From the NCBI RefSeq assembly GCF_900112985.1, contig NZ_FONS01000006.1, positions 186,001-250,000 of the forward strand: DNA of 64,000 nucleotides, in the 5' to 3' direction. Position 1 is the stretch's first letter. The number at the start of each line of letters is the position of its first letter. Under the pieces are notes generated by a model. That model saw nothing but the letters and a program-made list of their open reading frames with translations, made no database searches and was not told the DNA's origin. The DNA is from Pedobacter antarcticus (GTDB lineage Bacteria > Bacteroidota > Bacteroidia > Sphingobacteriales > Sphingobacteriaceae). Below are positions 37,319-47,157 of this stretch, one piece after another. Made by a program: the position numbers and the translations under genes.

Positions 37319-38287
37319 TCACCCATAATAAAACTTATCCCGGTATGCCTTGGGAGTCATACCTACATTTTTTTTAAAAACCTTACGGAAAGCCTTTGGA
37401 TCAGAATAGCCTGATTTGTAGATCACTTCGTTCATTTGTTCTGCAGTTTGCTCGAGTAATTTTTTAGCGGCTGCTATGCGGGTTTGCTGCAGGTATTCAA
37501 TTGGTGTGATGCCGGTTACCAGTTTAAACCGGCGAAGCATATTACGCCTGCTGGAGGGGATATCTTTGATCAGTTCTTCGATAGTGACTGTTTGCTGGTA
37601 CCCCTCCTCTATTTTCTCCTGTGCCAGTTTAACCAAAGGATCAAGGTGAGTGCGTTCGATATTAAATGTACTAAAGTAAGACTGTTGTTTCCGGTCCATA
37701 TCAATCGCGAATATTTTGGCTACCGCAATTGCCTGTTTGCTCCCGCAGAATTTTCGGATCAGGTGCAGCATTAAATGAAAACTTGACGTTGCTCCCCCGC
37801 TGGTATACAAACCACCATCGTGGGTGACGGTCAAATCAGCACGTAAATTTACATCGGGAAATGCAGTCCGGAATGCGGTACAGGCATCAACATGTGTAGT
37901 TGCTATTTTGCCGGACAATAATCCAGACGCACCCAGAAGAAAAGCACCGGTGCAGAAAGTCGCAATTTCAGATCCCTGAGCAGCCATTTTGTTTAGCCAG
38001 CCTACAGATTCCAGATTATCCTGAATTGCGGTGCTGATATTTTCATGCTTAAAGGAGGGAATTAAGATCAGATCAGGAAGATCGCCCGTATCTGCAGTAC
38101 TGCGAATAGCATAATTTTCAAAAAAGTCATTTTTAAAATCTGCAGATTGCTGATAGAAGCGAATTTCGAAAGGTAGATTCTCCTGAGCCGAGCCTGCCAG
38201 CTGATTTACAGTTTCAAAGACATCCAGTATAGCTGCAACACTTAATAAACGATAATGATGCACCAGTAGTAAACCAATTCTGACCAT
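37319..38287 (-). CDS. GlxA-type transcriptional regulator (DJ-1/PfpI plus AraC HTH)
   Basis: The 322-residue product has an N-terminal DJ-1/PfpI-like domain (about 1-190) with ATFCTGAFLLGASGLLSGKIATTH, where the Cys sits at the position of the nucleophile-elbow cysteine, and a C-terminal AraC-type helix-turn-helix pair (about 215-320) with SSRRNMLRRFKLVTGITPIEYLQ and the classic EVIYKSGYSDPKAFRKVFKKNVGMTPKAYR. Proteins with this layout act as DNA-binding regulators that sense small molecules. It is divergent from the Dabb gene (80 bp between starts), which is a plausible target. Confidence 0.92.
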   Translation of the reverse strand: MVRIGLLLVHHYRLLSVAAILDVFETVNQLAGSAQENLPFEIRFYQQSADFKNDFFENYAIRSTADTGDLPDLILIPSFKHENISTAIQDNLESVGWLNKMAAQGSEIATFCTGAFLLGASGLLSGKIATTHVDACTAFRTAFPDVNLRADLTVTHDGGLYTSGGATSSFHLMLHLIRKFCGSKQAIAVAKIFAIDMDRKQQSYFSTFNIERTHLDPLVKLAQEKIEEGYQQTVTIEELIKDIPSSRRNMLRRFKLVTGITPIEYLQQTRIAAAKKLLEQTAEQMNEVIYKSGYSDPKAFRKVFKKNVGMTPKAYRDKFYYG

Positions 38288-38367
38288 TTTCTATTAAATT
38301 ATTTATAAATATAGTTAAAAATCAGAAACCTAAATCGCAGTCATTTCCTACATTTACAAGAAAAATT

Positions 38368-38664
38368 ATGATTGCACACCACGTATTATTCTGGTTAAAA
38401 CCAGAAACCACGACAGCACAGAAAAGCGATTTCAGAGCCGGATTAGAGTCTCTCTCAGCGATTCAAAGCATTACCAATATTCACATCGGCACACCAGCTG
38501 ATATTTCACGCAGCGTGGTAGATACCACTTATACATTCTCATTGGTCGCCTTTTTTGAGAATATGGAAGGACATGACGCTTATCAGGTTCACCCGGTACA
38601 TCAAACATTCCTCAATAACTTCAGAGAATTATTTGAGAAGGTTATTATATACGATGCAGATTAA
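38368..38664 (+). CDS. Dabb-family (stress-responsive A/B barrel) protein
   Basis: The 98-residue product has the typical opening AHHVLFWLKPE, a central IHIGTPAD and a late FFENMEGHDAYQVHPVHQTF. This is the signature of the dimeric alpha/beta-barrel (Dabb) family. Members include stress proteins and a few enzymes; no specific activity can be assigned. It is divergent from the GlxA-type regulator and followed by a strong hairpin, so it is a single-gene unit likely under that regulator. Confidence 0.88.
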   Translation: MIAHHVLFWLKPETTTAQKSDFRAGLESLSAIQSITNIHIGTPADISRSVVDTTYTFSLVAFFENMEGHDAYQVHPVHQTFLNNFRELFEKVIIYDAD

Positions 38665-38671
38665 TCAGCAG

Positions 38672-38711
38672 AATTTACCTGTATGCCATCCATCTGGCAT
38701 GCAGGTAAATT
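38672..38711 (+). terminator. Hairpin after the Dabb gene, probable terminator
   Basis: Arms 38672-38688 and 38695-38711 (17 nt each) pair throughout with a single G-T pair around the 6-nt loop TCCATC. It begins 7 bp after the Dabb stop. A downstream T run is lacking, so it may end the transcript inefficiently or protect its 3' end. Confidence 0.6.
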
Positions 38712-39149
38712 GAGCGCTTGAGGTAAACTCTTCTGCTCATCATATTCATGTAAGTATTCTCAGAATTGATGCAAAAAATAAATTAAGCTTGGTTCTTAGT
38801 TTAAATTTTTACATTTTCGTAATAATGAGTCCAATTGCACATAGCTATTTATATCCTGAGCTGACCTTTGCATCACAAGTGCAGACCGCCAGCAGGCTTT
38901 GCTGTGTACCCAATAATTATAATGCTGATTCCAGATATTTCTCTCTGCAAAGCAGCAAGGCCTTTATTATATAAGCCTCAATCCATCCTTGGTTTGGGGC
39001 CAACCCCATAGCTTTTTCTGGGTACAGTAATTTCTGTCAGCAGCATCAGACTATATTCCTATTCAAATTCTTTCCGGTTTTTTCATCTGTATTTCTACGG
39101 ATGTAAACACGCATACCGGAATTTCCAAATAATATAAATACCAACAAAT
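38712..39149. other. Intergenic region without a convincing gene
   Basis: This 438-bp stretch lies between the Dabb hairpin and the Gre/Rnk-like gene. A 49-codon open frame starting at 38825 has no recognisable features and unconvincing composition. No RNA gene was recognised. It presumably contains the promoter for the gene at 39150. Confidence 0.4.
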
Positions 39150-39542
39150 ATGAAAACAGAAAAATTAATGATTCTCCAGAAAGAACTCGATCTGCTAAAA
39201 AAACACCTTAAGGACTGTAATTTATCTGATTACAATAAAAAACAGTTATTACAAGAGCTCGAATCAGCCCAGGTAATGAAAGAAAATGAATTACCTGAAG
39301 ATGCTGTATGTATTGACGCTAAAGTTGAAATACAGGAAGAAGTAAGCGGTAAGAAGTATACATTTCAAATAGTTCTGCCTGCCGAAGCAGATATGCGCAA
39401 AAATAAAATGTCTGTATTTGCACCTATAGGAATTGCGTTACTAGGTTACCGCGTAGGCGCGAAGGTACAGTGGGAAATGCCTGACGGACTAAAAACATTC
39501 AACATTCTTCAGGTTATGCATATCAAAGCAGAACAAGAATAG
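39150..39542 (+). CDS. GreA/GreB-family protein, Rnk-like
   Basis: The 130-residue product has a short N-terminal helical part (about 1-45; KELDLLKKHLKDCNLSDYNKKQLLQELESAQVM) and a C-terminal Gre-type domain (about 55-128) ending in SVFAPIGIALLGYRVGAKVQWEMPDG. This is the form seen in GreA/GreB/Rnk family proteins, which bind RNA polymerase through the C-terminal domain. The coiled-coil is much shorter than in real GreA (about 158 residues), so it probably does not stimulate transcript cleavage and may instead modulate RNA polymerase as Rnk does. It is followed by an intrinsic terminator. Confidence 0.82.
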   Translation: MKTEKLMILQKELDLLKKHLKDCNLSDYNKKQLLQELESAQVMKENELPEDAVCIDAKVEIQEEVSGKKYTFQIVLPAEADMRKNKMSVFAPIGIALLGYRVGAKVQWEMPDGLKTFNILQVMHIKAEQE

Positions 39543-39567
39543 ACACTATACCATGCGAAAAAGATAG

Positions 39568-39597
39568 GGCGGATATATCCGCCTGTTTTTTCTTTTT
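39568..39597 (+). terminator. Intrinsic terminator
   Basis: A perfect palindrome GGCGGATATATCCGCC (39568-39583) is followed by a T-rich tract to 39597. It lies 25 bp after the Gre/Rnk-like gene. Confidence 0.85.
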
Positions 39598-39686
39598 TGA
39601 TATCATAATTATGATAGATACATATGATTTATATAATTTTAATGAGATAGATGAAGTCCATACCTTTGAGTATCAAAAAGAAATAA

Positions 39687-40325
39687 ATGGAAACTCAAAA
39701 AATATTTATCATCAATGGCGGTCAGGTTTTCGGACATTCAGGCGGCCGGTTTAATCAGACCATCAGTAAAGCAACTGCAGACTTCTTCCAGCCCCTTGCA
39801 GAATTCGAAATCCGCACAACTGATATTAATCAACCCTATAATCCGGAACAGGAAGTATTAAATTTCGTATGGGCGGACGTGATCATTTATCATACACCAG
39901 TGTGGTGGTTCTCACTGCCACATAAGTTCAAGGAATATCTGGACGTTGTATTTACTGCAGGACATCAAAAAGGAATTTACCACAGTGATGGCCGTTCTTC
40001 AGCGAATCCACAGATCAATTACGGAACAGGCGGACAGCTGCAGGGCAAAAAATATATGCTTACTACCTCATGGAATGCACCTTCTACCGCATTTACATTA
40101 CCTGGTGAATTTTTTAATGAACACAGCGTCGATGAAGGGCCTATGTTTGGATTCCACCGTATGAATGCATTTACAGGTATGAAACCCCTAGAAAGTATTC
40201 ACTTTCATGATGTAGAAAAAAATGCTGATATTCATGCAGATCTCAATCGTTACAAACAACATTTAACTGAATTATTCATTAAAAAAATAATTGAAAATGA
40301 GCATATTGCTTACAGCCATTCTTAG
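39687..40325 (+). CDS. mdaB: NAD(P)H-dependent quinone oxidoreductase, MdaB-like
   Basis: The 212-residue flavodoxin-fold protein has IINGGQVFGHSGGRFNQTIS at the N-terminus (FMN/FAD phosphate loop region), VIIYHTPVWWFSLPHKFKEYLD in the middle and TTSWNAPSTAFTLPGEFF, all characteristic of MdaB/NQO-type quinone reductases. It would reduce quinones by two electrons and protect against oxidative cycling. The last 29 bp overlap the next gene, a YgiN-like monooxygenase, the same pair found in the E. coli mdaB-ygiN arrangement. The conserved pairing supports the call. Confidence 0.88.
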   Translation: METQKIFIINGGQVFGHSGGRFNQTISKATADFFQPLAEFEIRTTDINQPYNPEQEVLNFVWADVIIYHTPVWWFSLPHKFKEYLDVVFTAGHQKGIYHSDGRSSANPQINYGTGGQLQGKKYMLTTSWNAPSTAFTLPGEFFNEHSVDEGPMFGFHRMNAFTGMKPLESIHFHDVEKNADIHADLNRYKQHLTELFIKKIIENEHIAYSHS

Positions 40326-40587
40326 GGCAAAGCCAGGAAAATCTGCAGCATTAAAAGAACTGCTGCTTCAACTAGTCAAAGGATCTCAGGCAGAAGCTGC
40401 CTGCAGACAATACGATTTGCACCAGTCCAAAGACGAACCTAATTTATTCATCTTTCATGAAGAGTGGGCAGATCAGGAAGGATTTGAATTACACCAGCGT
40501 GCAGAACATCACCAGAAATTTGCAGAGGAAGCTGCAGAACTTCTAGATGGTAAAGTAGCCATTCATCACACAGAAAAAATTGGCTAA
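40297..40587 (+). CDS. ygiN: Antibiotic-biosynthesis-monooxygenase-type protein, YgiN-like
   Basis: The 96-residue dimeric alpha/beta-barrel protein has the pattern LLTAILRAKPGKSAALKELL, then CRQYDLHQSKDEPNLFIFHEEWADQEGFELHQ, typical of the ABM family that includes quinol monooxygenase YgiN. The ATG at 40297 is chosen; a TTG two codons earlier would be in frame. It overlaps the MdaB gene by 29 bp, so translation is probably coupled. Together they could cycle quinone and quinol forms of small aromatic compounds; the actual substrate is inference. Confidence 0.85.
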   Translation: MSILLTAILRAKPGKSAALKELLLQLVKGSQAEAACRQYDLHQSKDEPNLFIFHEEWADQEGFELHQRAEHHQKFAEEAAELLDGKVAIHHTEKIG

Positions 40588-40606
40588 ACACAGCCTGTTG
40601 AAATAA

Positions 40607-40642
40607 AAAAGCCTCAGTTTTTCATAAAAAACTGAGGCTTTT
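40607..40642. terminator. Bidirectional intrinsic terminator
   Basis: Arms 40607-40622 and 40627-40642 (16 nt each) are exact reverse complements around the loop CATA, with A and T tracts at the stem ends so that either strand gives a T run. It lies between the convergent ygiN-like and thioredoxin-like genes. Confidence 0.88.
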
Positions 40643-40656
40643 GCTATAAAATAAAC

Positions 40657-41151
40657 TTAAGGATTAATCAATTTAAAAAACTTAGGAACATCCGTGTCTT
40701 TACTTGATGTAAAAATAAGCTTTTTATCAGGTCCATAAAGGTATAAAGCAGGGTACTGCTTCGGATGAAATGCCATTATGAAAACGCGGTCACGATCTTG
40801 TACCACCTTCACATTTTTCTGTTTCACCAATTCTTTGGCAAATGTATTTGTGAAATAGTCAATAGATCTGTACTCATCCTGTGAAACCAGATAAATATTA
40901 ACATTTGCTAATTCCTTCAGCTGTTTATTCATCTTAGATGCAACTTGCTGACAATGTCCGCAGGTAGCGTCAAAAAACATAATCAGACTTTTTTTGCCTC
41001 CAGGAATCTGTTGGGTCGAAAAAACCCCGTTATCCCTGTTATAGAAAATCGCAGTAGGAATAGCAGAGCCCGGCATGGGCTCCTGGGCAAATGCAGCCAC
41101 AGACAGGAACAAGACTACTAAAAGCACAAATGGATATTTCAAATTTTTCAT
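40657..41151 (-). CDS. Exported thioredoxin-like (TlpA/redoxin) protein
   Basis: The 164-residue product has an N-terminal signal peptide (VLLVVLFLSVAAFAQ, about 9-23) and a thioredoxin-fold body. The active site reads FFDATCGHCQQVASKM (CxxC near residue 68-71), followed by VNIYLVSQDEYRSIDYF and a cis-Pro-like KQYPALYLYG. It would act as a periplasmic thiol-disulfide reductant or oxidant. It is a single gene between two other units and shows no specific partner nearby, so the target proteins are unknown. Confidence 0.85.
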   Translation of the reverse strand: MKNLKYPFVLLVVLFLSVAAFAQEPMPGSAIPTAIFYNRDNGVFSTQQIPGGKKSLIMFFDATCGHCQQVASKMNKQLKELANVNIYLVSQDEYRSIDYFTNTFAKELVKQKNVKVVQDRDRVFIMAFHPKQYPALYLYGPDKKLIFTSSKDTDVPKFFKLINP

Positions 41152-41280
41152 AACGATATTATTTAAACAGAAAACGGATCTATAATACCGTCAGCCGCGC
41201 GAGAGCAAATATATTTTTTCTATATCTGATCTGATATAGCTGCACACACTTTGACACAACAATGATTGAATGTATCTCTT

Positions 41281-41661
41281 CTATACATTTTTATCCTTTT
41301 CTTCGGTTGCTTCACTACTCAGTTCATGCGTAACGTCATTGTATTTGCCCTCAAGATCATCAAATAATGTGTGCTTCCAGCGTTTGTTTCCCGTAAAATG
41401 AGCTGCCCGGCCGATCATATGGGCAGCGACAGGCGCTGTTAGCAGCAGAAATAGAATAATTGCTAATAATTTTGTTGTTACGGCAGTTTCCGAAAAATAA
41501 ACTGCAGCGCTCCCCAGAACAAGCCCAACGCCGAGCGTGGCAGCTTTAATGGTTACTGAAAGACGAAGATAGAAATCTGGCATCCGCAAGATGCCAATCG
41601 AAGCGATTAGTATGAATAAAGTACCCAGCGTACTTCCCGCCATTATCAGAATATCACTCAT
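41281..41661 (-). CDS. mnhG: Mrp-type Na+/H+ antiporter subunit G
   Basis: The 126-residue product (ATG at 41661, chosen because it gives the usual ATGAGTGA overlap with the F subunit stop; an ATG 18 bp further upstream is possible) has three hydrophobic helices. The typical PhaG/MnhG segments GSTLGTLFILIASIGILRMPDFYLRL and ATLGVGLVLGSAAVYF are followed by a charged cytoplasmic tail. It is the last subunit of the seven-gene Mrp complex, which exchanges Na+ or K+ for H+ across the inner membrane. The gene order A to G matches the standard mnh/mrp operon. Confidence 0.9.
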   Translation of the reverse strand: MSDILIMAGSTLGTLFILIASIGILRMPDFYLRLSVTIKAATLGVGLVLGSAAVYFSETAVTTKLLAIILFLLLTAPVAAHMIGRAAHFTGNKRWKHTLFDDLEGKYNDVTHELSSEATEEKDKNV

Positions 41662-41929
41662 TTTTTTCTCTTTTTTCAAGGTAAAACGAAAACGCTACGG
41701 TTCCCAGAAAACCGATGAGCGCCATAATAATTGCAACGTCCAGAAAAGTCGGCTGGTCGGTAACCAGGCTATAAATTGTGATAATAGCAATTCCGATAGT
41801 CAGCAGCAGATCCAGTGCGACTACCCTGTCCGCAGTATGTGGTCCTTTCAAAAAGCGAATAAACACCAGTAATACCGAAATACACAGGACGGGTAAAATA
41901 ATATAATATAAAAATGTGTATAAACTCAT
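41654..41929 (-). CDS. mnhF: Mrp-type Na+/H+ antiporter subunit F
   Basis: The 91-residue product has three membrane segments and the family-typical FLKGPHTADRVVALDLLLTIGIAII stretch, then DVAIIMALIGFLGTVAFSFYLE. The start overlaps the subunit E stop by 4 bp and the end overlaps subunit G, the tight spacing usual in this operon. It is required for assembly of the Mrp complex; no separate catalytic role is known. Confidence 0.93.
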   Translation of the reverse strand: MSLYTFLYYIILPVLCISVLLVFIRFLKGPHTADRVVALDLLLTIGIAIITIYSLVTDQPTFLDVAIIMALIGFLGTVAFSFYLEKREKNE

Positions 41930-42408
41930 CGTAAAATAGCTAATAACTTTTTCTCAAATCCATTTTGGAGATATTTGATAAAACTATCTTTATCTGTCAT
42001 ATACATTACATGTATATAAAGCACTTTTTTATCATTGCTGACGTCCAGAATTAAAGTGCCCGGTGTAAGTGATATAATATTTGCCAGCAGATTGATCTCA
42101 AATTCAGAGGTTGCAGTTAACGGAAACCTGACAATAGCGGGCTTCATAAAAAACTTAGGTGTAACCACGTCATAAGCCACCTGAAGGTTGGCTTTGATCA
42201 ATTCATAAATAAAATAAAATATGAAACTTATGATCCTCGGTATCCTGTCAAAATATTGTTTAGATGCCGAAGTATTGTCTCTGGACATCAGCATCAGTAT
42301 AAAATAGCTGAGAATAAAACCAAAGAAGAAATTGACGAACAGAAAACTCCCGGTTAGCCCTACCCAGATAAAACTGAGCATCACATTCATTAAAAACTGC
42401 TTAATCAT
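41926..42408 (-). CDS. mnhE: Mrp-type Na+/H+ antiporter subunit E
   Basis: The 160-residue product has two or three N-terminal membrane helices and the conserved soluble part NLLANIISLTPGTLILDVSNDKKVLYIHVMY of the MnhE family. It stabilises the complex. It is 19 bp after subunit D and overlaps subunit F by 4 bp. Confidence 0.93.
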   Translation of the reverse strand: MIKQFLMNVMLSFIWVGLTGSFLFVNFFFGFILSYFILMLMSRDNTSASKQYFDRIPRIISFIFYFIYELIKANLQVAYDVVTPKFFMKPAIVRFPLTATSEFEINLLANIISLTPGTLILDVSNDKKVLYIHVMYMTDKDSFIKYLQNGFEKKLLAILR

Positions 42409-42427
42409 AATGTAAAGAGTTTAAAGG

Positions 42428-43939
42428 TTAATTTTTTGGTTCAAATACTGCATCAATATAAGGCTGGTGGTGGAAGAGCTCCGTAGAAATTCGCTCCGCC
42501 AATACTGCAATATGTTGTGCACCGAACCCCATATATAAAGTAAGCGCTGTAAGTGCAATAACAGGAATAACCAGTAATTGCTTTTTAAAATTACTTAAAG
42601 CATCAAATCCCGCAGCTTTCAGATCTGTTACAACCATTGGTTCTTTCCAGAAAACTTCAGCCCATAATTTCGCTATTACATACATAGTAATAAAACTTGC
42701 AATTAAAATAGAGGCAAGCAGTATATAGGAACCGGAATTCAAACTTTCGCTAATCAGGTACAGCTTTGGCCAGAAACCAGAAAGCGGAGGAATTCCAACC
42801 AGGGAAAAGAAGACAGCTGCCATAACCAGGGAAAGCTTTGGATAACGCCTGTAGATGCCCCCAAGTTCCGACATTTTATAAGTACCGGCTATTTTATAAA
42901 TCAGTCCGGCTATTAGAAACAAATTTGTTTTAATAACGATGTCATGGAAGAGATAAAACAAAGCTCCAGTCATTGCTTGCTCCGTATATAAGGCCAGCCC
43001 GGCCAGCATATAGCCGATATGACAGATAATAAGATAAGATAGCAATCTACGAATATCCGTTTTACCCAGGGCACCGAGAGCCCCTGTAACCAGTGTTGCA
43101 CCGGCAACAAACAAAAACACACCTTTTAAAAATGAATCCGGAATATAAATCAGTGTAAATACACGCATTAGCGCATAAATTCCAACTTTAGTTAACAAAC
43201 CACCAAAAATGGCTGCAATGGCAGAAGGTGGTGTATTATAAGACGATGGCAACCAAAAATACAGCGGAAAAACTGCAGATTTAATACCAAATCCGACAAA
43301 GAAAAGTATAGCAGTTACATGCACCAGCTCGCGGTTTTCTATATCTGCAATCTTGATCGAAAGATCTGCCATATTCAGACTTCCCGTAAGGCCGTAAAGT
43401 ATGCCTATCGCGGTTAAAAAGATAACCGATGCCAGCAGGTTCATGGTTACGTAATTGATTGCACCCTCCAGCTGTGGTTTTCTCCCGCCCAGGGTCATTA
43501 GTACAAAAGAAGAGATAATGATAACCTCAAACCAAACGTACAAGTTAAAGATATCTCCGGCCAGGAACGCGCCGTTTAGTCCCATGAGTAAAAAATGTAC
43601 AATCGGAAAATACCCAAATTGTATCCTGTTTTTAGTAATTCCGGCGCAGGAATATATAGCTACAGCCAAACCAGCAATTCCAGTCAGCAGCATTAGGGTC
43701 GCCGATAAGGTATCTGCTGCAAAGGTAATTCCAAAAGGTGCTTCCCAGCCCCCGCCCTGCATAGTTAAAATACCAAGGTTCCAGACTTTCATCCAAAGAC
43801 CGAAAGCTAATAATACAATTACAAGATTACCGGCAACACTGATTATTTTCTGCGCCCTTACTTTTTTCCAGCAAAAGATCAATAAAATGGCAGTCAGCAA
43901 ATGCAGCAGTACCGGAAGAATAATAAATGGATCTGTCAT
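42428..43939 (-). CDS. mnhD: Mrp-type Na+/H+ antiporter subunit D
   Basis: The 503-residue polytopic protein is homologous to the proton-pumping subunits of respiratory complex I (NuoM/NuoN type), with about 14 helices. Landmarks are LYVWFEVIIISSFVLMTLGG with the key Glu on a membrane helix, FFVGFGIKSAVFPLYFWLPSSYNTPPSAIAAIFGGLLTKVGIYA with the conserved Lys, and LFYLFHDIVIKTNLFLIAGLIY. It is one of the two ion-translocating core subunits. It overlaps subunit C by 4 bp. Confidence 0.95.
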   Translation of the reverse strand: MTDPFIILPVLLHLLTAILLIFCWKKVRAQKIISVAGNLVIVLLAFGLWMKVWNLGILTMQGGGWEAPFGITFAADTLSATLMLLTGIAGLAVAIYSCAGITKNRIQFGYFPIVHFLLMGLNGAFLAGDIFNLYVWFEVIIISSFVLMTLGGRKPQLEGAINYVTMNLLASVIFLTAIGILYGLTGSLNMADLSIKIADIENRELVHVTAILFFVGFGIKSAVFPLYFWLPSSYNTPPSAIAAIFGGLLTKVGIYALMRVFTLIYIPDSFLKGVFLFVAGATLVTGALGALGKTDIRRLLSYLIICHIGYMLAGLALYTEQAMTGALFYLFHDIVIKTNLFLIAGLIYKIAGTYKMSELGGIYRRYPKLSLVMAAVFFSLVGIPPLSGFWPKLYLISESLNSGSYILLASILIASFITMYVIAKLWAEVFWKEPMVVTDLKAAGFDALSNFKKQLLVIPVIALTALTLYMGFGAQHIAVLAERISTELFHHQPYIDAVFEPKN

Positions 43940-44289
43940 ATGTCCTGATCGTCTGAATTAAGTTGGTCCAGGTCATCAGTACCTGTAACCAGATATACTC
44001 TTTTTAATAATACAATAGCGAAAGCCTGCAGTCCAAAACTGATGACAATTGCTGTTAAAATCAATGCCTGCGGAATGGGGTCAGAATAAACCCCTTGCAG
44101 AGAACTGAAATCCCGTGGGATTACCGGAGGGTTACCTTTATTAATATCCCCCACTAGAAAAATAAGCAGATTAGCACCATTACCGATTAGGATTAACCCA
44201 AGCAGTAACTTTACCATACTCCTTCTGAACATCATATAAGTACCTGATGCGTATAATAAGCCGATTAGTAAAACAAGTAGAAACTCCAT
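43936..44289 (-). CDS. mnhC: Mrp-type Na+/H+ antiporter subunit C
   Basis: The 117-residue product is NuoK-like, with three membrane helices and [33 protein letters not shown], then [20 protein letters not shown], the signature of MnhC. It is 2 bp after subunit B and overlaps subunit D by 4 bp. Confidence 0.95.
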   Translation of the reverse strand: MEFLLVLLIGLLYASGTYMMFRRSMVKLLLGLILIGNGANLLIFLVGDINKGNPPVIPRDFSSLQGVYSDPIPQALILTAIVISFGLQAFAIVLLKRVYLVTGTDDLDQLNSDDQDI

Positions 44290-44291
44290 AA

Positions 44292-44702
44292 TTAAACACT
44301 TTCAGTTATGGTGAATAACATCGACAGGGTCACTCCAAAAACCACGAAGTAAACACCAAGTTCAAAAAACAGTGCCGAGCCGATCAGTCCGATCACCGGG
44401 ACAGGTTCATTAAACCAGAGACCTGTCATTAGAGATTGTCCGGCAAACATAGGTACTACAGCACTAATTAGAGACAGCGACAGACCAATCGGAATAAACA
44501 CACCCGGATGAATACGCAGGAATCTCCTGGTTTCTTTTAACCCATGGGCGAAGGAATGTAAAACAAAAGCGATTGCTGCTACAAGACCGCCAACAAATCC
44601 ACCACCTGGTTCATAATGACCACGTAAGAGTACAAATACCGAAAAAAGTATCAGCATAGGCAGGAGGTAATTGGAAGCAGTTCTTAAAATGATTGAATTC
44701 AT
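44292..44702 (-). CDS. mnhB: Mrp-type Na+/H+ antiporter subunit B
   Basis: The 136-residue membrane protein has four hydrophobic segments and the diagnostic [24 protein letters not shown] motif. It forms part of the membrane arm of the complex. It is 1 bp after subunit A and 2 bp before subunit C. Confidence 0.95.
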   Translation of the reverse strand: MNSIILRTASNYLLPMLILFSVFVLLRGHYEPGGGFVGGLVAAIAFVLHSFAHGLKETRRFLRIHPGVFIPIGLSLSLISAVVPMFAGQSLMTGLWFNEPVPVIGLIGSALFFELGVYFVVFGVTLSMLFTITESV

Positions 44703-44703
44703 A

Positions 44704-47004
44704 TTATTCCTTTTCTGATGAACTTATTTTTAATTTAAGCATACTGTAAACACCCAGGGCAGCTATCGTTAAAACTGTAATTTCAATTAGTGTATCCGAA
44801 CCCCTGAAATCTACAAGAATAACATTTACGACATTTTTACCTTTAGCCAGCGAATAGGCATTATCGGCGTAAAACCGGCTGATTGTTTTATGTGTAGGTT
44901 CCTGTAGTACCAGGAAAGCAATCATAGAGATTACTCCACCAAAAATGGCGGAGATAATTGCGTCTCTTATCTTGATCGCTTTATTAGTCAGTGTTAGAAA
45001 TGGCGGTAATTTCAATAGTATAAGCATGAATAATACGGCTGTCAGCGTATCTATAGTAAACTGAGTCATAGCCAGGTCTGGTGCTCCATAAAAAACAAAA
45101 AGCAGACAGATACTGTATCCAACAATACTTAATGAAATGATAGACGTTAATCTGGAAGAAGTAAACATCAGTACAAAAATTGCAGAGACCATCATAACAA
45201 GAATCACTACATCGTACATACTTACCGGTGTCATAGTACTGAAATCTATCGAATTCGGAATAAGCTTAACCAGCTTCCAGCACAGTAATATAAGCAGGAA
45301 AGAAATGATCGTGATCATATAGTTCCGCAGATAGCCATTTTGCAGTTTGCAGGTAAAATAATGTGAAATCTTTTTGATGCCTTCAGCTAAGCCGAGGAAG
45401 AAACTCCTGGCTGAAAATGGCTCAAACCTATCCATAAACTGCAATTGAGAATCGGCAGGCTTCCGCAGCAGATAAAGCAAGAAACCTCCCACCACGGTTA
45501 CTCCGCTAAGCAGGAGTATCAGGTTGAACCCATGCCACAATTTAAGATCGGGTAAAGCCGGATTCCCACCGGCAGCCGAAACAACTGCATTGACCAGCGG
45601 ACTACTTAATGCAGGAAAAAACCCAAAGAACAGACTAAGCACAGCCAGCAGTGCTGGCGGCCCCCATAAAAGGAAACCAGGTTTAGCAGTATCGGCGTAA
45701 GCTTCCGGTAATGCCCCTGCAAACGGCCTGAATCCAGCGATATAACCAGCATAAGACAAAAGAATATTCGCAACAAGAACCAGTCCTGTGAGCTGTATAG
45801 CAAGCATTCCTGTATGCATGGTCGCCTCATAAATAAGATCCTTCCCGATAAACCCGAAGGTAAACGGAATTCCAGCACTTGATAATGCAGCAATACCAGC
45901 AGCAATTGCTACCGGCATCATTATTTTACGAAGACCACTGAGTTTAGTCAGATCACGGGAATGCACGGCATGATCGATAATACCTGTACATAGGAACAAT
46001 GCTGCTTTATAAAGCGCATGAACCAGAATAAATACCGCAGCAGCCAGGAAAGACTCCGTTGTACCTATGCCAATTAGCAATACAATAAGGCCGAGTGCAG
46101 CAATTGTTGAATAAGCAAGTACACCTTTCAGATCTGTACGGAACAATGATTGAAAAGAAGCATATAATAATGTAAACCCACCTACTATCATTAGCGTGTA
46201 GTTCCATAAAGGCTCTCCGCCAAGCACCGGACTCAATCTGAACAGCAGGTATATACCAGCTTTAACCATGGTTGCGGAATGCAGATAAGCCGATACTGGT
46301 GTTGGCGCTTTCATAGCCCCTGGCAACCAGAAATGGAACGGGAACATAGCAGATTTTGTAAATGCCCCTGCGAAAACAAAACACAGCATCAATACGTATG
46401 AACTATGCTGTTTCAGTGTAGCTGATGCAGCTGTTAAAGCTTGAATAGAATAAGAACTACCCACATTACCCATCAGTAACACACCGGCGAGCAGTAAAAA
46501 CCCTCCCCCGCCTGTGATGGCCAGCGCAAGCACAGCGCTCTTACGTGACGCTTCTTCTTTTGTATTCCAGCCGATTAGAAAGAAAGAGCTGATACTGGTC
46601 AGTTCCCAGAAAATAAACAGTACCAGGAGGTTGTCAGACAATACCAGCCCAAGCATGGCAGCCATAAACAGACTTAGACAGCTAAAGAATTTATGTATCT
46701 GGCTTCGGTCAGAAAGATAGGCAGCGGCGTAGATATATACCAGCGTTCCGATTCCTGTAATCATCAGACTGAAGAGCATGGCGAGCCCATCCAGTTTAAA
46801 GTCCAGGTTTACGCCCATTGCGGGAATCCAACTATATTTAAACAGAATTTCTTGTCCTCCTGTTACCTCAGGTAACCAGGTAGAAAAGTAGATCAGCAAT
46901 GAAAGTGGAAGAAATGCAGGAATGAATCTTAACCAGCCATTTTGAAGCCTGAAAAACAGGAATAATAAAGCAAATAATATACCTGAGAGTACGGCTATGA
47001 GCAT
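44704..47004 (-). CDS. mnhA: Mrp-type Na+/H+ antiporter subunit A
   Basis: The 766-residue polytopic protein has about 20 membrane helices. The N-terminal two thirds are NuoL-like: [19 protein letters not shown] with the essential Glu, [39 protein letters not shown] with the conserved Lys, and [21 protein letters not shown]. The C-terminal part (about 590-766) matches the DUF4040/MnhA C-terminal region ([54 protein letters not shown]). It is the largest core subunit and first gene of the operon, 153 bp from the histidine kinase gene. Confidence 0.95.
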   Translation of the reverse strand: MLIAVLSGILFALLFLFFRLQNGWLRFIPAFLPLSLLIYFSTWLPEVTGGQEILFKYSWIPAMGVNLDFKLDGLAMLFSLMITGIGTLVYIYAAAYLSDRSQIHKFFSCLSLFMAAMLGLVLSDNLLVLFIFWELTSISSFFLIGWNTKEEASRKSAVLALAITGGGGFLLLAGVLLMGNVGSSYSIQALTAASATLKQHSSYVLMLCFVFAGAFTKSAMFPFHFWLPGAMKAPTPVSAYLHSATMVKAGIYLLFRLSPVLGGEPLWNYTLMIVGGFTLLYASFQSLFRTDLKGVLAYSTIAALGLIVLLIGIGTTESFLAAAVFILVHALYKAALFLCTGIIDHAVHSRDLTKLSGLRKIMMPVAIAAGIAALSSAGIPFTFGFIGKDLIYEATMHTGMLAIQLTGLVLVANILLSYAGYIAGFRPFAGALPEAYADTAKPGFLLWGPPALLAVLSLFFGFFPALSSPLVNAVVSAAGGNPALPDLKLWHGFNLILLLSGVTVVGGFLLYLLRKPADSQLQFMDRFEPFSARSFFLGLAEGIKKISHYFTCKLQNGYLRNYMITIISFLLILLCWKLVKLIPNSIDFSTMTPVSMYDVVILVMMVSAIFVLMFTSSRLTSIISLSIVGYSICLLFVFYGAPDLAMTQFTIDTLTAVLFMLILLKLPPFLTLTNKAIKIRDAIISAIFGGVISMIAFLVLQEPTHKTISRFYADNAYSLAKGKNVVNVILVDFRGSDTLIEITVLTIAALGVYSMLKLKISSSEKE

Positions 47005-47157
47005 AGTTTAATCAATAGATTTCAGTTTTAATATTTCGTGTGTCGTTTTCAATATATGAATTTCCATTGAAAAATCAGGCATTAGAGGCCGATTTACACG
47101 AATAAACAGAAGTTTTTAAGATTATCTGTCACTTACGTGACGAAAGCTCTATAGTAG

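Noticed and set aside
38825..38974. 49-codon open frame between the Dabb and Gre/Rnk-like genes
   Set aside because: No recognisable domain, signal peptide or membrane span, no ribosome-binding context, and composition like non-coding DNA.
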